Under the pieces are notes generated by a model, which was not told the origin of the DNA, searched no databases, and worked only from the letters and a program-made list of their open reading frames with translations. The translations under genes and the position numbers were made by a program. Of a stretch of 64,000 bases of DNA, positions 41,501-50,054 are shown in pieces. The stretch covers positions 62,001 to 126,000 of the forward strand of contig SVHS01000002.1 in assembly GCA_015055745.1 (NCBI GenBank), read 5' to 3'. The DNA comes from Clostridiales bacterium. GTDB lineage: Bacteria > Bacillota > Clostridia > Christensenellales > UBA1242. Position 1 is the stretch's first letter. Every line of letters begins with the position of its first letter.

Positions 41501-44500
41501 TGTAATACTTGTGGGCTTCTGAGACTTACCATTGTACACCAATCCAGTCGCTCCACCTAGAGTCACTGTAGCTGTATCAAATGACGCACTGGCAATAGTG
41601 AATGTAGTAGTCTTGCTATCAGTATAATTACCTTGTCCTGTGATAGTGATAGTAGCTTCACCCTTAGCAGTATTATCTGCATAAGTGAGTGTATAGTCAG
41701 TATCTTTTACAAGCGAATAATCACCATCTTTCATCACTACATCAGGAGTAAAAGCTGAACCATTGTATACATAGCTTCCTTCTACTGTGGCACTCAATGA
41801 ATCTATACTCTTTGGCTCGATAATATAAGTCGTCTCTATCGTACCGATATAATTACCTTGTCCTAAGATAGAGACATAATATGTACCCGCATTGATTACA
41901 TCGGTGACCTCAGTCTCCCTTTCGCTGTCTGTATAGTATTTTACTGTATAATCACTGTCTAATAATACATTGTTATTGCTGTCTGTAATGGTGATATTCG
42001 GTAGATTTTCTTCTCTGTCGTATTCACTATCCGCTAAAGACAGTGAAATACTAGATATATCATAAGGAGCGATAGTAAATATCTTAGTAATAGTACCAGT
42101 AAAGCTATTTAGTCCTGTGATTGTATAAGTCACACTACCAGCATTGATATAGTCAAAGCTATCATTACTCAATGTCACTTTATAATCAGTATTTTCTTTC
42201 AGTACCACACCTGTGCTAGAATATACAGTATAGGTTGGTTTTTGTTGTTTAGCATTGTATGTAGCAGAATCTATCGACAATACTGCACTAGATATAGCAC
42301 CTTTACCGATGACAAATGTAGTAGATGCACTGCCTGTAAAGTTTTTATTAGTATCTTGAGGAGCGATTGTCACAGTGGCTGTAGTAGCAGAATTATTGTC
42401 AGTATACGAGATAGTGAAATCATCAAAGTCTGTGACAGTCACACCTCCAATAGTCATGCTTGTGACATTCGGAGTGATAGCTTCACCAGCATAAGTGTAT
42501 TCACTACCTTCCAAAACAATAGTAGCTCCTGTGATATTCAATGCTGTGATGCTAAACATATCTTCTATCGTTTTTTCATCAGTGTAATTATTTCCTATAC
42601 CTGTAAATGTACAAGTATAAGTGCCAACATTGATAGGATCAACATCAAAGCTCACTTCAAAATCTGTATTTTCCACCAATGTCCTACCATTTACGATTAC
42701 AGTGAATGTCGGTCTTTGAGCCATAGCATTGTATGTAAATGTAGATTTATTTTGTTGTATATTTGCATCAACTAAGCTAGCCTTATTGATAGTAAATTCT
42801 ATAGATTTAGAGTCAGTGTATTTGAGAGTATCAGTAGGATATATATACATCTTGTATGTACCAGCATTGACAGGCTCAGCTTCATTAGCTAGATCACTAG
42901 CTAAGAAATATTTTACTGTATAATCACCACTATTGATAGTGAAATCTCCTAGTTTTATAGATGTGATAGCTGGTGTCTGAATTTGTCCATTGTATGTAAA
43001 TGAATTAGTATTGATCACCACGTCTAGATAACTAAATGATTTTTGTAGTATTTCAAAAGAAATTTGTTTCGTGCTAGTATAATTATTTTGTCCTGTGATA
43101 GTGATATATGCTGTACCAGCATTTGTATTGTTGCTGTAGCTAACTATATAATCTGTACCGTTTATTAGAGTCTTGGTCTCACCGTTGATAGTATCTTTCA
43201 CTATAGGTTCTGGAGTGATAGCACTACCTGTATAATCATAGTCAGGTATATCGTCGACACTGACATTATTGATATCTTTAGGATTTACTGTGATAGGTAT
43301 AGTCGTGCTACCCATATAATTTCCGCTACCGGTCAATACATATGCATAATCCCCACCGACTGTAGGAGTACCTCTGTATGTAATAGCGATACCGTCTGCT
43401 GGTAGCTCGATGACATATCCACCCATATTTACAAACACGATACTCTCCAAAGTAGGAGCACCATCTCCATATGTAATAGTGGTCGTACCAGTACAAGAAT
43501 CTCTATCTACTGTATAGACAAGCTCAAATGGAGTAATAAAATAATTAAATGATAGTTCTCCGCTATAATGTCCTTTTCCTCTGATGACAAATGATTTGCT
43601 ACCTACATTTACATAGTCTGTAGTGTCACTTAGCACCATTTCGTAGTCCACACCGTAAACCAATGGTTCATTGGTAGCCAGATCTGTCAAATATGTCGTA
43701 GGTACATTTGTTTGACCATTGTACTCTACATTATCTGCAAACAATACTCCTACTGTGCTACTATTCATATCTGTCACAAGTGTAATATCTATTTCATCTT
43801 CCAGCTCTGAATCGCTTAGCATAGACAATATCGCACTCTCTGTAGCCTCAGTACCATCTGCCAATCTCCATGAAGTATTAGTTCCGCTACTAGGTAGTGG
43901 GCTGACAGTAGTCAAATTGTCCCACGTACCATCATTAGCCTTGGTCCAAGTAAGCGCTCTATTGTACAGTTTAGTAATAGTCGTGGTACTGCCTTTTTCG
44001 ATATAATTAAGCTTTACTTCATAGGTTATATCATTTGTGTACTCACTAAAAACATCTAGATTTAATATTTTATTGTACACTGTGCTGTTTTTAAAAATTA
44101 TATTTTCTAAATTTTCACAACCATCAAAAGTATCAAACCCTAAACCTATATAATCATCAAAATTAATCGCCACCGATACTAGATTAGAACAATTTTTAAA
44201 TGCGGCACCACCAATATAATTTACTGATTCTGGTAATATAATCTGTGTTATACCCGTACCTTCAAATATACCAGAATTAACTCTAGTCACATTATCCCCA
44301 AATGCCACACTATCTATATCTTCACAATTAACAAATGTAAATTGTCCATTTGCAAAATCTTGTGTAATATCTATATGACCTTTTACTTCTTCACCTTGTA
44401 TAATTAACTTTTTTGTGTAGTATGTAGGATTCGCAACACTGTAGTTAAAGTTTATATTACACCATTGTTCTAGCGTACCAAGATAATTCATATTTGTGAG

Positions 44501-45460
44501 ATTAGTACAACCACTAAATGCAAAATTCGTAATCTCTGTCAATGTACTTGGCAAAACAATGGAAACTAAAGATGTGCAACCTAAAAATGTTAAATTTCCT
44601 ATCTTTTCTACACCTTCTAGAGTCAAGTTTTCAATATTTGTATACTGGAACGCATATTCCCCTATTTCTTTTACTTGACTAGGTATAGTAAAATCTGCTG
44701 GCAACCCTGTACAATTTGCAAATGCATAGTCTCCAATATATTCCAAAGATTCTGGGAAAATCACATTTGTAATTCCTTCACAATAATCAAAAGTACCACT
44801 TTCTAGTCTAGTGACCCCCTCAGGTATTGTCACTTCTCCTACTATATCCACTCCTTGGATTGTCAACATCTTTGTGATAGCTGTAGGCGTAGATACTAAG
44901 TCAATAGCACACCATTGCTCTAATGTACCAAGGTAATTCATCTTTGTTAAGTTAGTATTGTTTCCAAAAGCATTTATTTCTACAGTAGTTAGACTAGCTG
45001 GTAATTCTATACTTTCTAAAAGTTTTGCTTCTCTAAACGCATTTTTCTTGATTGTGCTCAATCCGTTAGGCAATCTTATATTTGTCAATTTTTGATCATT
45101 TTCAAATATTGATTCACCCAATGTAGTGGTAGCCACACCGTCAGCATTGGCATCTGGTACATATATTGTATAGCTATCTAGTGTATCGATGATAGCCTGA
45201 CCTGCTTCCGAGATGCCTGTGATAGTATCTCCATCGTATGTAAAGTGCTCTGGTAAATACAAATCATACAAAGTCTCTTCTGTCAAACTCATTGCATTAA
45301 TATTATATTGACTTTGAGCAGGAGCAACAGCCGTCACATTCGCGGCACTGACATCTTGATATGAAAAATTATTGTGTAAGCAAATTCCCACACCAGCCAC
45401 ACACGCACTGATAGAACACAATGCTGTAGCGATTATTTTGTTTATGCCCCTCTTTCTCAT
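35522..45460 (-). CDS. Giant (3312 aa) surface protein: signal peptide, N-terminal BspA-like leucine-rich repeats, long tandem MBG-like repeat array, C-terminal TM anchor
   Basis: LRR_5-type repeats (LTNIRLPNGLSTIKKNAFREAKLLESIELPASL), repeated '...DYTVxYxxNxNAGTxxxTIxGxGNYTGT...' units, C-terminal VVNNTLWIVLGIVGGLVLLIIIILTIYLVKRKRR. Confidence 0.92.
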   Translation of the reverse strand: MRKRGINKIIATALCSISACVAGVGICLHNNFSYQDVSAANVTAVAPAQSQYNINAMSLTEETLYDLYLPEHFTYDGDTITGISEAGQAIIDTLDSYTIYVPDANADGVATTTLGESIFENDQKLTNIRLPNGLSTIKKNAFREAKLLESIELPASLTTVEINAFGNNTNLTKMNYLGTLEQWCAIDLVSTPTAITKMLTIQGVDIVGEVTIPEGVTRLESGTFDYCEGITNVIFPESLEYIGDYAFANCTGLPADFTIPSQVKEIGEYAFQYTNIENLTLEGVEKIGNLTFLGCTSLVSIVLPSTLTEITNFAFSGCTNLTNMNYLGTLEQWCNINFNYSVANPTYYTKKLIIQGEEVKGHIDITQDFANGQFTFVNCEDIDSVAFGDNVTRVNSGIFEGTGITQIILPESVNYIGGAAFKNCSNLVSVAINFDDYIGLGFDTFDGCENLENIIFKNSTVYNKILNLDVFSEYTNDITYEVKLNYIEKGSTTTITKLYNRALTWTKANDGTWDNLTTVSPLPSSGTNTSWRLADGTEATESAILSMLSDSELEDEIDITLVTDMNSSTVGVLFADNVEYNGQTNVPTTYLTDLATNEPLVYGVDYEMVLSDTTDYVNVGSKSFVIRGKGHYSGELSFNYFITPFELVYTVDRDSCTGTTTITYGDGAPTLESIVFVNMGGYVIELPADGIAITYRGTPTVGGDYAYVLTGSGNYMGSTTIPITVNPKDINNVSVDDIPDYDYTGSAITPEPIVKDTINGETKTLINGTDYIVSYSNNTNAGTAYITITGQNNYTSTKQISFEILQKSFSYLDVVINTNSFTYNGQIQTPAITSIKLGDFTINSGDYTVKYFLASDLANEAEPVNAGTYKMYIYPTDTLKYTDSKSIEFTINKASLVDANIQQNKSTFTYNAMAQRPTFTVIVNGRTLVENTDFEVSFDVDPINVGTYTCTFTGIGNNYTDEKTIEDMFSITALNITGATIVLEGSEYTYAGEAITPNVTSMTIGGVTVTDFDDFTISYTDNNSATTATVTIAPQDTNKNFTGSASTTFVIGKGAISSAVLSIDSATYNAKQQKPTYTVYSSTGVVLKENTDYKVTLSNDSFDYINAGSVTYTITGLNSFTGTITKIFTIAPYDISSISLSLADSEYDREENLPNITITDSNNNVLLDSDYTVKYYTDSERETEVTDVINAGTYYVSILGQGNYIGTIETTYIIEPKSIDSLSATVEGSYVYNGSAFTPDVVMKDGDYSLVKDTDYTLTYADNTAKGEATITITGQGNYTDSKTTTFTIASASFDTATVTLGGATGLVYNGKSQKPTSITVMIDGQTLTEDVDFTVSYPTDTTNAGEKTIVITSINANYSGTQKATYFIDQKVLSSGDGYTLEGFDDTVDYTGGSITFPSLKIYDNNLSSYLVSSDSYKDYTIAYQGNQEVGTATLTITGQGNYTDSIELEFSIEPLTIDTVTLSMSNTVYNGQTHNINITVKAGDVTLDADEYTVVYQRENNGGVWQNTTDFTSAGVIRVVVKSNSTNFVDASIDGKIGEIEILPATISTVTFKNNITYATYNISSLEDQIVIGAVKTENHLTLDADDYIVSYQREGTSGWQTTADFTSAGTIRVLVQAGDNLNYKGYAYADFVIYPKSINDDDITIRYYFVDENGNQVDQYGNASATEVYYDRETAGAQVYVGQLLAPEIIFNNGTTTETLNSNDTDYTYTIESKNHQFTDFKQVDTYVMSIVAEGNYTDTYSPEFQVVAAEFTSETIDITIIETVEATGAIKDKFIYDGQAITLSAEDIAVTYTKPGAEPIDLVWGTDFSVYDYTGELTLENENGEKYTVDVVNGYAQNINAGTAMVFLQGLGENFQETYVCKHFTIYPYTVIDDENSAVNVAIQDSDNRIYNGKPWTPGLSTATSTIEPNKNFTLEAGTDYTLTYDNNVNATNETNKAIAYVTFKGNYTGSLALKFNIKAKDISSTDVSLADIENKVYSGAEQKPEIDMTYEGMSLVESTDYNVAYKDSLGNEVSEIKNAGTYTIIINGTGNYTGTREIDFTIDKKLLSGITINKSEGEYFREAHDFTITVTDVDGSVVSDDEYTLKYYNEETEIFAPFVNAMTIAIKVVPNEDGNYYLADGSELNTQYIITPKDLSDLTIELSQDSYIYSGEENKPTVTILWNGEDITDEIGYSLAYSDHVNVGEATVTISAEDNNYTGSVDIPFTITKKKITSVTLSEDSVVYDGEEHTFTVAVYDNDGGVVYASEYNINYTDEEGEPVALPVTDVIKVKVQIVPKAKGNYELADSELYTTYEITQYDISDITPILTDSYTFTGNELVLDMSILDANGNTLATDDYTVTYYTDSVRETEATNVINAGTYYLTISGQGNYTSSIDAEITITPKAISEDMIYCGDHQAYQISGDDTGHWYIADQMYTGEAITPTLTIRYNGQTYETSELNYVGNTSEGLASITYTAPANGNFSGSVNIYFYIVKVGINQDNYTDYVDVEPIADQQYTGSAICPEIKISIGGNQLEKDTDFTVSFTNNTNVGTATVSVSFDDIASSKYSGGFIFTFEIVQRTLSNDMLAIIESKPYTGSEQTADITLTLGDYTLDLDDYTVKYYTDSERNDETTNVINAGTYYLTITGEGNFAGELKSTFTISAKNLEDSMLTIKPSDVIYNGSEQKTTLSMSYDTIPMVEGVDYEVEYDQTPINARAYTLTIRGQGNFGGTITTTYIITPKTITVEMFEAVTSQVYTGTQICPTLTIKETGLTANDYTVTYGENIAAGITGTIEITGKNNYASSARITFSISQRDISDAAITVGNISATTYNGTEQKATITLTSNGVDMTGNFIVTYYTDETRQTVATEIKNAGTYYLTISGQNGLTGSRTAEYVINPVVLTDDMLTAFASPNYDGLNKNPTITLTLSNGNKLTANDYTVIYKNSSGDEVSEIKYAGDYTVIISGQNNATGAITATYTVKKANPNVAPDIDLKDWLFYAGQDISKIKFDQDLGLGEIPYGGTKSSTYATQGMMKFDSKILIPGNNTVTWTFTPQSDSFEVVTGSMTIYAYVETEVIFGGQNTLVEGVNTNLNISVKAKYNNTILSSSLYTITYKDASGAVVQDINKSGRYTVIVAMTNTMYKIGGESETHVYVKASVLTSEIKGLYVESNAGFDEGVEIKIFTITEESEIKTYLGEVFDDIQNISHITVIKLMKNGKEFIHDNYTIYITDEFDLSGGGIYCFDGELTDVSRMIKNHDKAILALNDYAILVYAEKVVNNTLWIVLGIVGGLVLLIIIILTIYLVKRKRRQMIRQATITNTLPTSKTWHK

Positions 45461-45721
45461 ATTAGCCCCCTTAATAGAAGAAAATTTATTTACACTAATT
45501 ATACTAAAATTTCAATTTATTAGCAATTATTTTACATGAAATAATTAAAATTTTAATAGTATATTAAATATTAAAAAACTTTTATAAAATAGCATTTTAC
45601 ATTAATTTATAAAGATAAAAAAATATCTTTTAAAAATTATTATTTATAAAAATTATAAAAATATTTTGTTTTTATTAAAAATTATGTATTTTTTACTATT
45701 TTTTGCACATTTTCTATTTAA

Positions 45722-45747
45722 TAAAAAAGATGAGCTTACGCTCACCT
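45722..45747 (-). terminator. Terminator of the acidic zinc-ribbon gene
   Basis: GTGAGC-GTAA-GCTCAT-CTTTTTT on the minus strand. Confidence 0.7.
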
Positions 45748-45749
45748 AA

Positions 45750-46256
45750 CTAAAAATCTTCATCACCATCATCGTCGTCATCATCATCTTCGTCGTCATC
45801 TATACCGTCTAGCTCAAAATCATCGTCATCGTCGTCATCGTCATCGTCATCTATCTCTTTTTCCATATCTTCATCAAACGCGAAATCATCATCGATGCCA
45901 GCTGTGTCTTCCATATCATCATTGTCGTAAGAATCTACACGATCATCATCGTCGTCATCTTCTTCGTCATCATCGTCAGAAATATACTTGTGCCAATCCG
46001 CTACTTCTCTATCTTCTGCTTCTTCGCTCATCACGATGCCTAGCTCTTGTTTGCAACTGTCACACACTTCTTCATCGCTTTGCACAAAATTGATCTTACA
46101 AATAGGACAAAGCTCAAGATCGCCAATATCATCATCACTCGCCTCTATTAGCTTGAGCTCTTTTTTGCAGACATTACAATACTTGTCTGCCTTTTTGATA
46201 TAATTCAATTCACAACGTGGACATAATATCCATACAGGTTTTGTAGACTTTGCCAT
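45750..46256 (-). CDS. Zinc-ribbon protein with a poly-Asp/Glu C-terminal tail
   Basis: Four CxxC pairs (CPRCELNY...CNVCKKEL...CPICKINF...CDSCKQEL), then an Asp-rich low-complexity tail. Confidence 0.75.
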   Translation of the reverse strand: MAKSTKPVWILCPRCELNYIKKADKYCNVCKKELKLIEASDDDIGDLELCPICKINFVQSDEEVCDSCKQELGIVMSEEAEDREVADWHKYISDDDDEEDDDDDDRVDSYDNDDMEDTAGIDDDFAFDEDMEKEIDDDDDDDDDDDFELDGIDDDEDDDDDDDGDEDF

Positions 46257-46365
46257 GTATACTCTCCTTCAAACTTAGTATATTATATCCACTTATAAAA
46301 TGTTTGTCTACTGATTTTCACATTTTTAAAAAACTTTTTTTCGACAAAAACTTGAAATTTGCGCA

Positions 46366-46400
46366 GAAAAAAAGAGTCCCAAGTCTTATCTCTCTTTTTT
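46366..46400 (-). terminator. Probable spo0A terminator
   Basis: AAAAAAGAG...CTCTTTTTTT stem-loop after the spo0A stop. Confidence 0.55.
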
Positions 46401-46408
46401 ACATTGAT

Positions 46409-47155
46409 TTAAGCACCCTCGATTAGCATTTTATCTGCTACGAGCGCGATAAATTCTCCATTGGTAGGCTTTTCGTTGGAAGAATATACCTTGATACCAA
46501 AAAGATTATTGATGTTTTCTATCTTACCTCTATTCCAAGCCACTTCTATCGCATGACGAATAGCTCTCTCAACCTTAGATGCGCTAGTATCATATTTTTC
46601 TGCGATAGTAGGATAAAGTTTCTTCGTGATAGAGTTTATTATCTCTGGATTTGCTATAGCTAGCTTTATAGCCTCACGTAAAAATTGATATCCCTTAATG
46701 TGTGCAGGTATACCTACTGTAATAAATATATTTGTAATCTTTTCTTCTATCTGATTATTTGATTTTGAGTTAAAAAAAACATTAGTCTGAGATTTCTCAG
46801 GATTTACTATATCTGATATCCTGTCTTTCAGGGTTTCTATGTCAAATGGTTTGATACAATAATATTTTGCACCCATACTGATAGCTTTATTGATAAATCC
46901 ATCTATAGATAGAGCTGACTGTATTACAATATTAGTCTTCTGACTCGCTTTTTCAAGGACCTTAAATCCATCGCTATCACGCAATACTATATCTGTCACT
47001 ACCACGTCAGGATTATAATTAGTCACTAATGTGATAAGCTCTTCTCCACTAGTGGTGGTAGCCAATACTTCATGATTTTCATCAGTAAAATGCTTTGTCA
47101 TCTCATTTAAAATATTTTGATCTTCATCTGCGAGTATAATGGTAGTTTTTTTCAT
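46409..47155 (-). CDS. spo0A: Stage 0 sporulation protein A (response regulator)
   Basis: Receiver domain (ILADEDQN...VVVTDIVLRDSDG) and Spo0A_C (ITVGIPAHIKGYQFLREAI...SKVERAIRHAIEVAWNRG). Confidence 0.97.
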   Translation of the reverse strand: MKKTTIILADEDQNILNEMTKHFTDENHEVLATTTSGEELITLVTNYNPDVVVTDIVLRDSDGFKVLEKASQKTNIVIQSALSIDGFINKAISMGAKYYCIKPFDIETLKDRISDIVNPEKSQTNVFFNSKSNNQIEEKITNIFITVGIPAHIKGYQFLREAIKLAIANPEIINSITKKLYPTIAEKYDTSASKVERAIRHAIEVAWNRGKIENINNLFGIKVYSSNEKPTNGEFIALVADKMLIEGA

Positions 47156-47494
47156 GTTTCCCCCTTAAAATTTGATGTCCATATTGTTTGTCGGACATAG
47201 CTCTATATTAGCAAAAAAGTGCGAAATATTAGTAAAAGAAATATCTATAAATTTGCTTATATTTAGATTTTTTTCATATATAAAAAACTATTATGTCGAA
47301 TTTATTTCCCACTAGATGTCTAATCAAAAACTATTTGCACATTTTTTATTTTTTCATGTGAGTTTTTTCTTATATTTACCGATTTTTAGTACTTTTCATC
47401 TTTCAATGTAGAAAAGATTTTTTATCTTTAAATTTCACCAAAGTATCATATTTCTTCTGCGTAAATTATACATTATTTAAGGACAGGAGGTTGT

Positions 47495-49000
47495 ATGGAA
47501 GAAAACAACGTAAAAATCGCATACGCAAAAAATCTAAATAAACTAAACTTCAATTCTACTATCAGCATGACTATTGATTCCAATGTAAATATAAAGAGTA
47601 TCTTGGATATCAGTAGTTATCTTTTTGACCAACGTGTAGAATGTGGCAGTGGCAAAGCTATCGTGACAGGAAAACTAGGTCTAAAAGTCTTATATATAGA
47701 TACAGACAATATCACAAACACACTCTCAGACAGCCAGAGCTTTAGCGAAACTATTTTAGACAATAGTATTACAAGTGACTGCTATATAAATATTGCTAAT
47801 ACTAGTATCGCAAACCATATCTTATCTAGTGACGGTACATTGAAAATTAATTGCGATATAAATATCGCCCCAATACTGTATCTAAATTTATCTATACACA
47901 ACAATTTGACTGCTTTTGAGAGTATGATGGTAAAGAAAAGTGAATTGAATACAAACACTATCTCAAATCTAGTGGATACTAGCTTTGAATACACTACAAA
48001 TATCGAGACAAAAGACCGTATCGCAAAGATTCTCTATCACAATGCTTACTTTTCTCCAGAAAAGACTACAGCAAACGAGGAATACGCTATCGTAGAAGGT
48101 AAAATATATAGTTCCCTTATCTACGAAGCTACAGAAGGAGAAGAGACTGTTATACGTCAACATATTGATACACATACAGTCAAAAGTGATGTAAATATCG
48201 CACATTTACCATCAGACTGTACATTGGACCTATCTTTCTCTCTTGATAGATCTCGTGAAGATATCTCTACAGAGATGGAAGACGATACTTCTATCATCAC
48301 TATCAAGCACAATATCAAAGCTACAGGTGTGGCTCTAAAAGAAATCACGATCGATGTTGTAGATGATGCTTACAGTACAGAAAATGAAGTAGAGCTTGCT
48401 CTATCAAATCGTGAATATACAAAAAGAATATTAAAAGATACTCTCAGCGAAGTCGTATCCAATGAAATCACTCTATCAGACAATGAAACTGCTATAGACG
48501 ATATCCTTGCCAATCTAGACATCTCGCCAGAAATCACAAATTCTTACATCAAAGATGAAACTTTGTATATCGAAGGTATAATATCTTCAAATCTAGCTTA
48601 TATAGATGAAAATAAGGAATATAAGCATAAACAAATCGAGTCACCATTTATTATCAACACAAAAATCAATATGTCTACACTTCATTCCCTACACAACACT
48701 ATCACAGTGACAGACTGCAAGACAAAAGCCAAGAGAGGTACTATTGTCGAGCTAGAGTATAGTTTATTTATCAGCCTTGCTATCTATGAAAAGGAATCAA
48801 AAGAAATGGTGGACAATTTTACCTTAGGCAAACCTTATGACTTTGGCGCATATGATTATCAAATCTTCCTTGCTAAACCAAATGAGACTATCTGGGAGCT
48901 ATGCAAGCGTATCAAAATCTCCACTGACGATATCTACCAGTACAACAAAAATCTCCCTCTCATCATGGAAGGTGGAGAAAAGGTCGTCATCAAACGATAA
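47495..49000 (+). CDS. SPOCS (DUF3794)-domain protein with C-terminal LysM-like domain
   Basis: Repeated SPOCS-like segments (VECGSGKAIVTGKLGLKVLYID; AIVEGKIYSSLIYE; LYIEGIISSNLAYID) and 'IFLAKPNETIWELCKRIKISTDDIYQYNK'. Confidence 0.85.
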   Translation: MEENNVKIAYAKNLNKLNFNSTISMTIDSNVNIKSILDISSYLFDQRVECGSGKAIVTGKLGLKVLYIDTDNITNTLSDSQSFSETILDNSITSDCYINIANTSIANHILSSDGTLKINCDINIAPILYLNLSIHNNLTAFESMMVKKSELNTNTISNLVDTSFEYTTNIETKDRIAKILYHNAYFSPEKTTANEEYAIVEGKIYSSLIYEATEGEETVIRQHIDTHTVKSDVNIAHLPSDCTLDLSFSLDRSREDISTEMEDDTSIITIKHNIKATGVALKEITIDVVDDAYSTENEVELALSNREYTKRILKDTLSEVVSNEITLSDNETAIDDILANLDISPEITNSYIKDETLYIEGIISSNLAYIDENKEYKHKQIESPFIINTKINMSTLHSLHNTITVTDCKTKAKRGTIVELEYSLFISLAIYEKESKEMVDNFTLGKPYDFGAYDYQIFLAKPNETIWELCKRIKISTDDIYQYNKNLPLIMEGGEKVVIKR

Positions 49001-49028
49001 AAAAACGGTCGTATGACCGTTTTTTTTA
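48999..49028. terminator. Bidirectional terminator between convergent genes
   Basis: AAAAAACGGTC-GTAT-GACCGTTTTTTTT. Confidence 0.9.
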
Positions 49029-50054
49029 ATTCAAATCCAAAGCTTCAGTGATTTTACCGCTAATATATAATCCTGCTCTATCGATAGGCACACGATTAGA
49101 CACTACAGCGTCTACAGACTCAGTGATAGGCATCTTGAGCTGTTTGTCATTACTCACACGAGCATTAAATCTAATCATATTTTTTATCAAAGCCTTTGCT
49201 GTCATGATACCTTCTACTGAGCCGACGTCTATAGTAGATTGTAGTATCTCTCTATCAGTAGTCTTCTGCTTTACTATCTGAGTACCAAAGGTTAAATTTT
49301 TACTATTTTTATCAAAGAGTGTCGCCTGAAAGTCTCCCAAAAAAGCCAAGCCCTGAGCAGATACTTCGTCTCCACCCATAGCGTTGATAAATTTACCTAT
49401 TTCTTTTACTGACGCAGGCATTAATGGGCCTTTCTTTTGTTCTAGATTGCTCCCCTCGAGTATACCCGCAGCGATACCCATTACATTTTTAGCCGCAGCG
49501 CCTATTTCTGAGCCTACTATATCCTCACTATATACTAGATCTAATAGTCCAGGGTTTCTAAATTCATCTATGAGCTCCTTGGCAAAGTCTGGACGATACG
49601 CAGATATCAGCATATCTGTCGGCTGACCAGCAGAAATGTTTTGTACATGACCGGGTCCTACCCATACAGCTATATTTTCTTTATTGACACCATTGTCCAT
49701 GACTATTTCACTCAGTCTCCTACCAGTAGTAGCTTCTATGCCTTTCATGGCAAGGATATATCGTTTTTTCTCATAGCCAGGCACAGCCTTTACTACTTGG
49801 AAAAAGCTATCCAAATGCTGACTAAGGATAGATATGACTACCACATCTCCATAATCTAGAGCCTTCTTCAAGTCGTGAGTAAAATCCACATTCTCAGACA
49901 ATGTGACATATTGATTTTTACGAGTGGTAAAAAGCGTGCTTTCTGGCCTTCCCTCATGCTCACGCTCCCACATTAGCACATTATGATTTTTTCTATCCAA
50001 GCAAAGAGCAACACAAGACGCCCATCTACCTGTGCCCAATACACTAATCTTCAT
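49026..50054 (-). CDS. gpsA: Glycerol-3-phosphate dehydrogenase [NAD(P)+]
   Basis: Rossmann motif (VLGTGRWASCVA), 'VWVGPGHVQNI', 'SEIGAAAKNVMGIAAG'. Confidence 0.93.
   Translation of the reverse strand: MKISVLGTGRWASCVALCLDRKNHNVLMWEREHEGRPESTLFTTRKNQYVTLSENVDFTHDLKKALDYGDVVVISILSQHLDSFFQVVKAVPGYEKKRYILAMKGIEATTGRRLSEIVMDNGVNKENIAVWVGPGHVQNISAGQPTDMLISAYRPDFAKELIDEFRNPGLLDLVYSEDIVGSEIGAAAKNVMGIAAGILEGSNLEQKKGPLMPASVKEIGKFINAMGGDEVSAQGLAFLGDFQATLFDKNSKNLTFGTQIVKQKTTDREILQSTIDVGSVEGIMTAKALIKNMIRFNARVSNDKQLKMPITESVDAVVSNRVPIDRAGLYISGKITEALDLN

Noticed and set aside
42242-42775. 177-aa plus-strand ORF antisense to the 3312-aa gene
   Set aside because: Low-complexity translation (Ser/Cys/Ile-rich) mirroring the repeat array on the opposite strand; no RBS or independent coding signal
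35522-45460. Possible CRISPR or satellite-like direct repeats
   Set aside because: The repeats are in-frame protein modules (about 225-250 bp) in one continuous ORF, not short repeats with unique spacers
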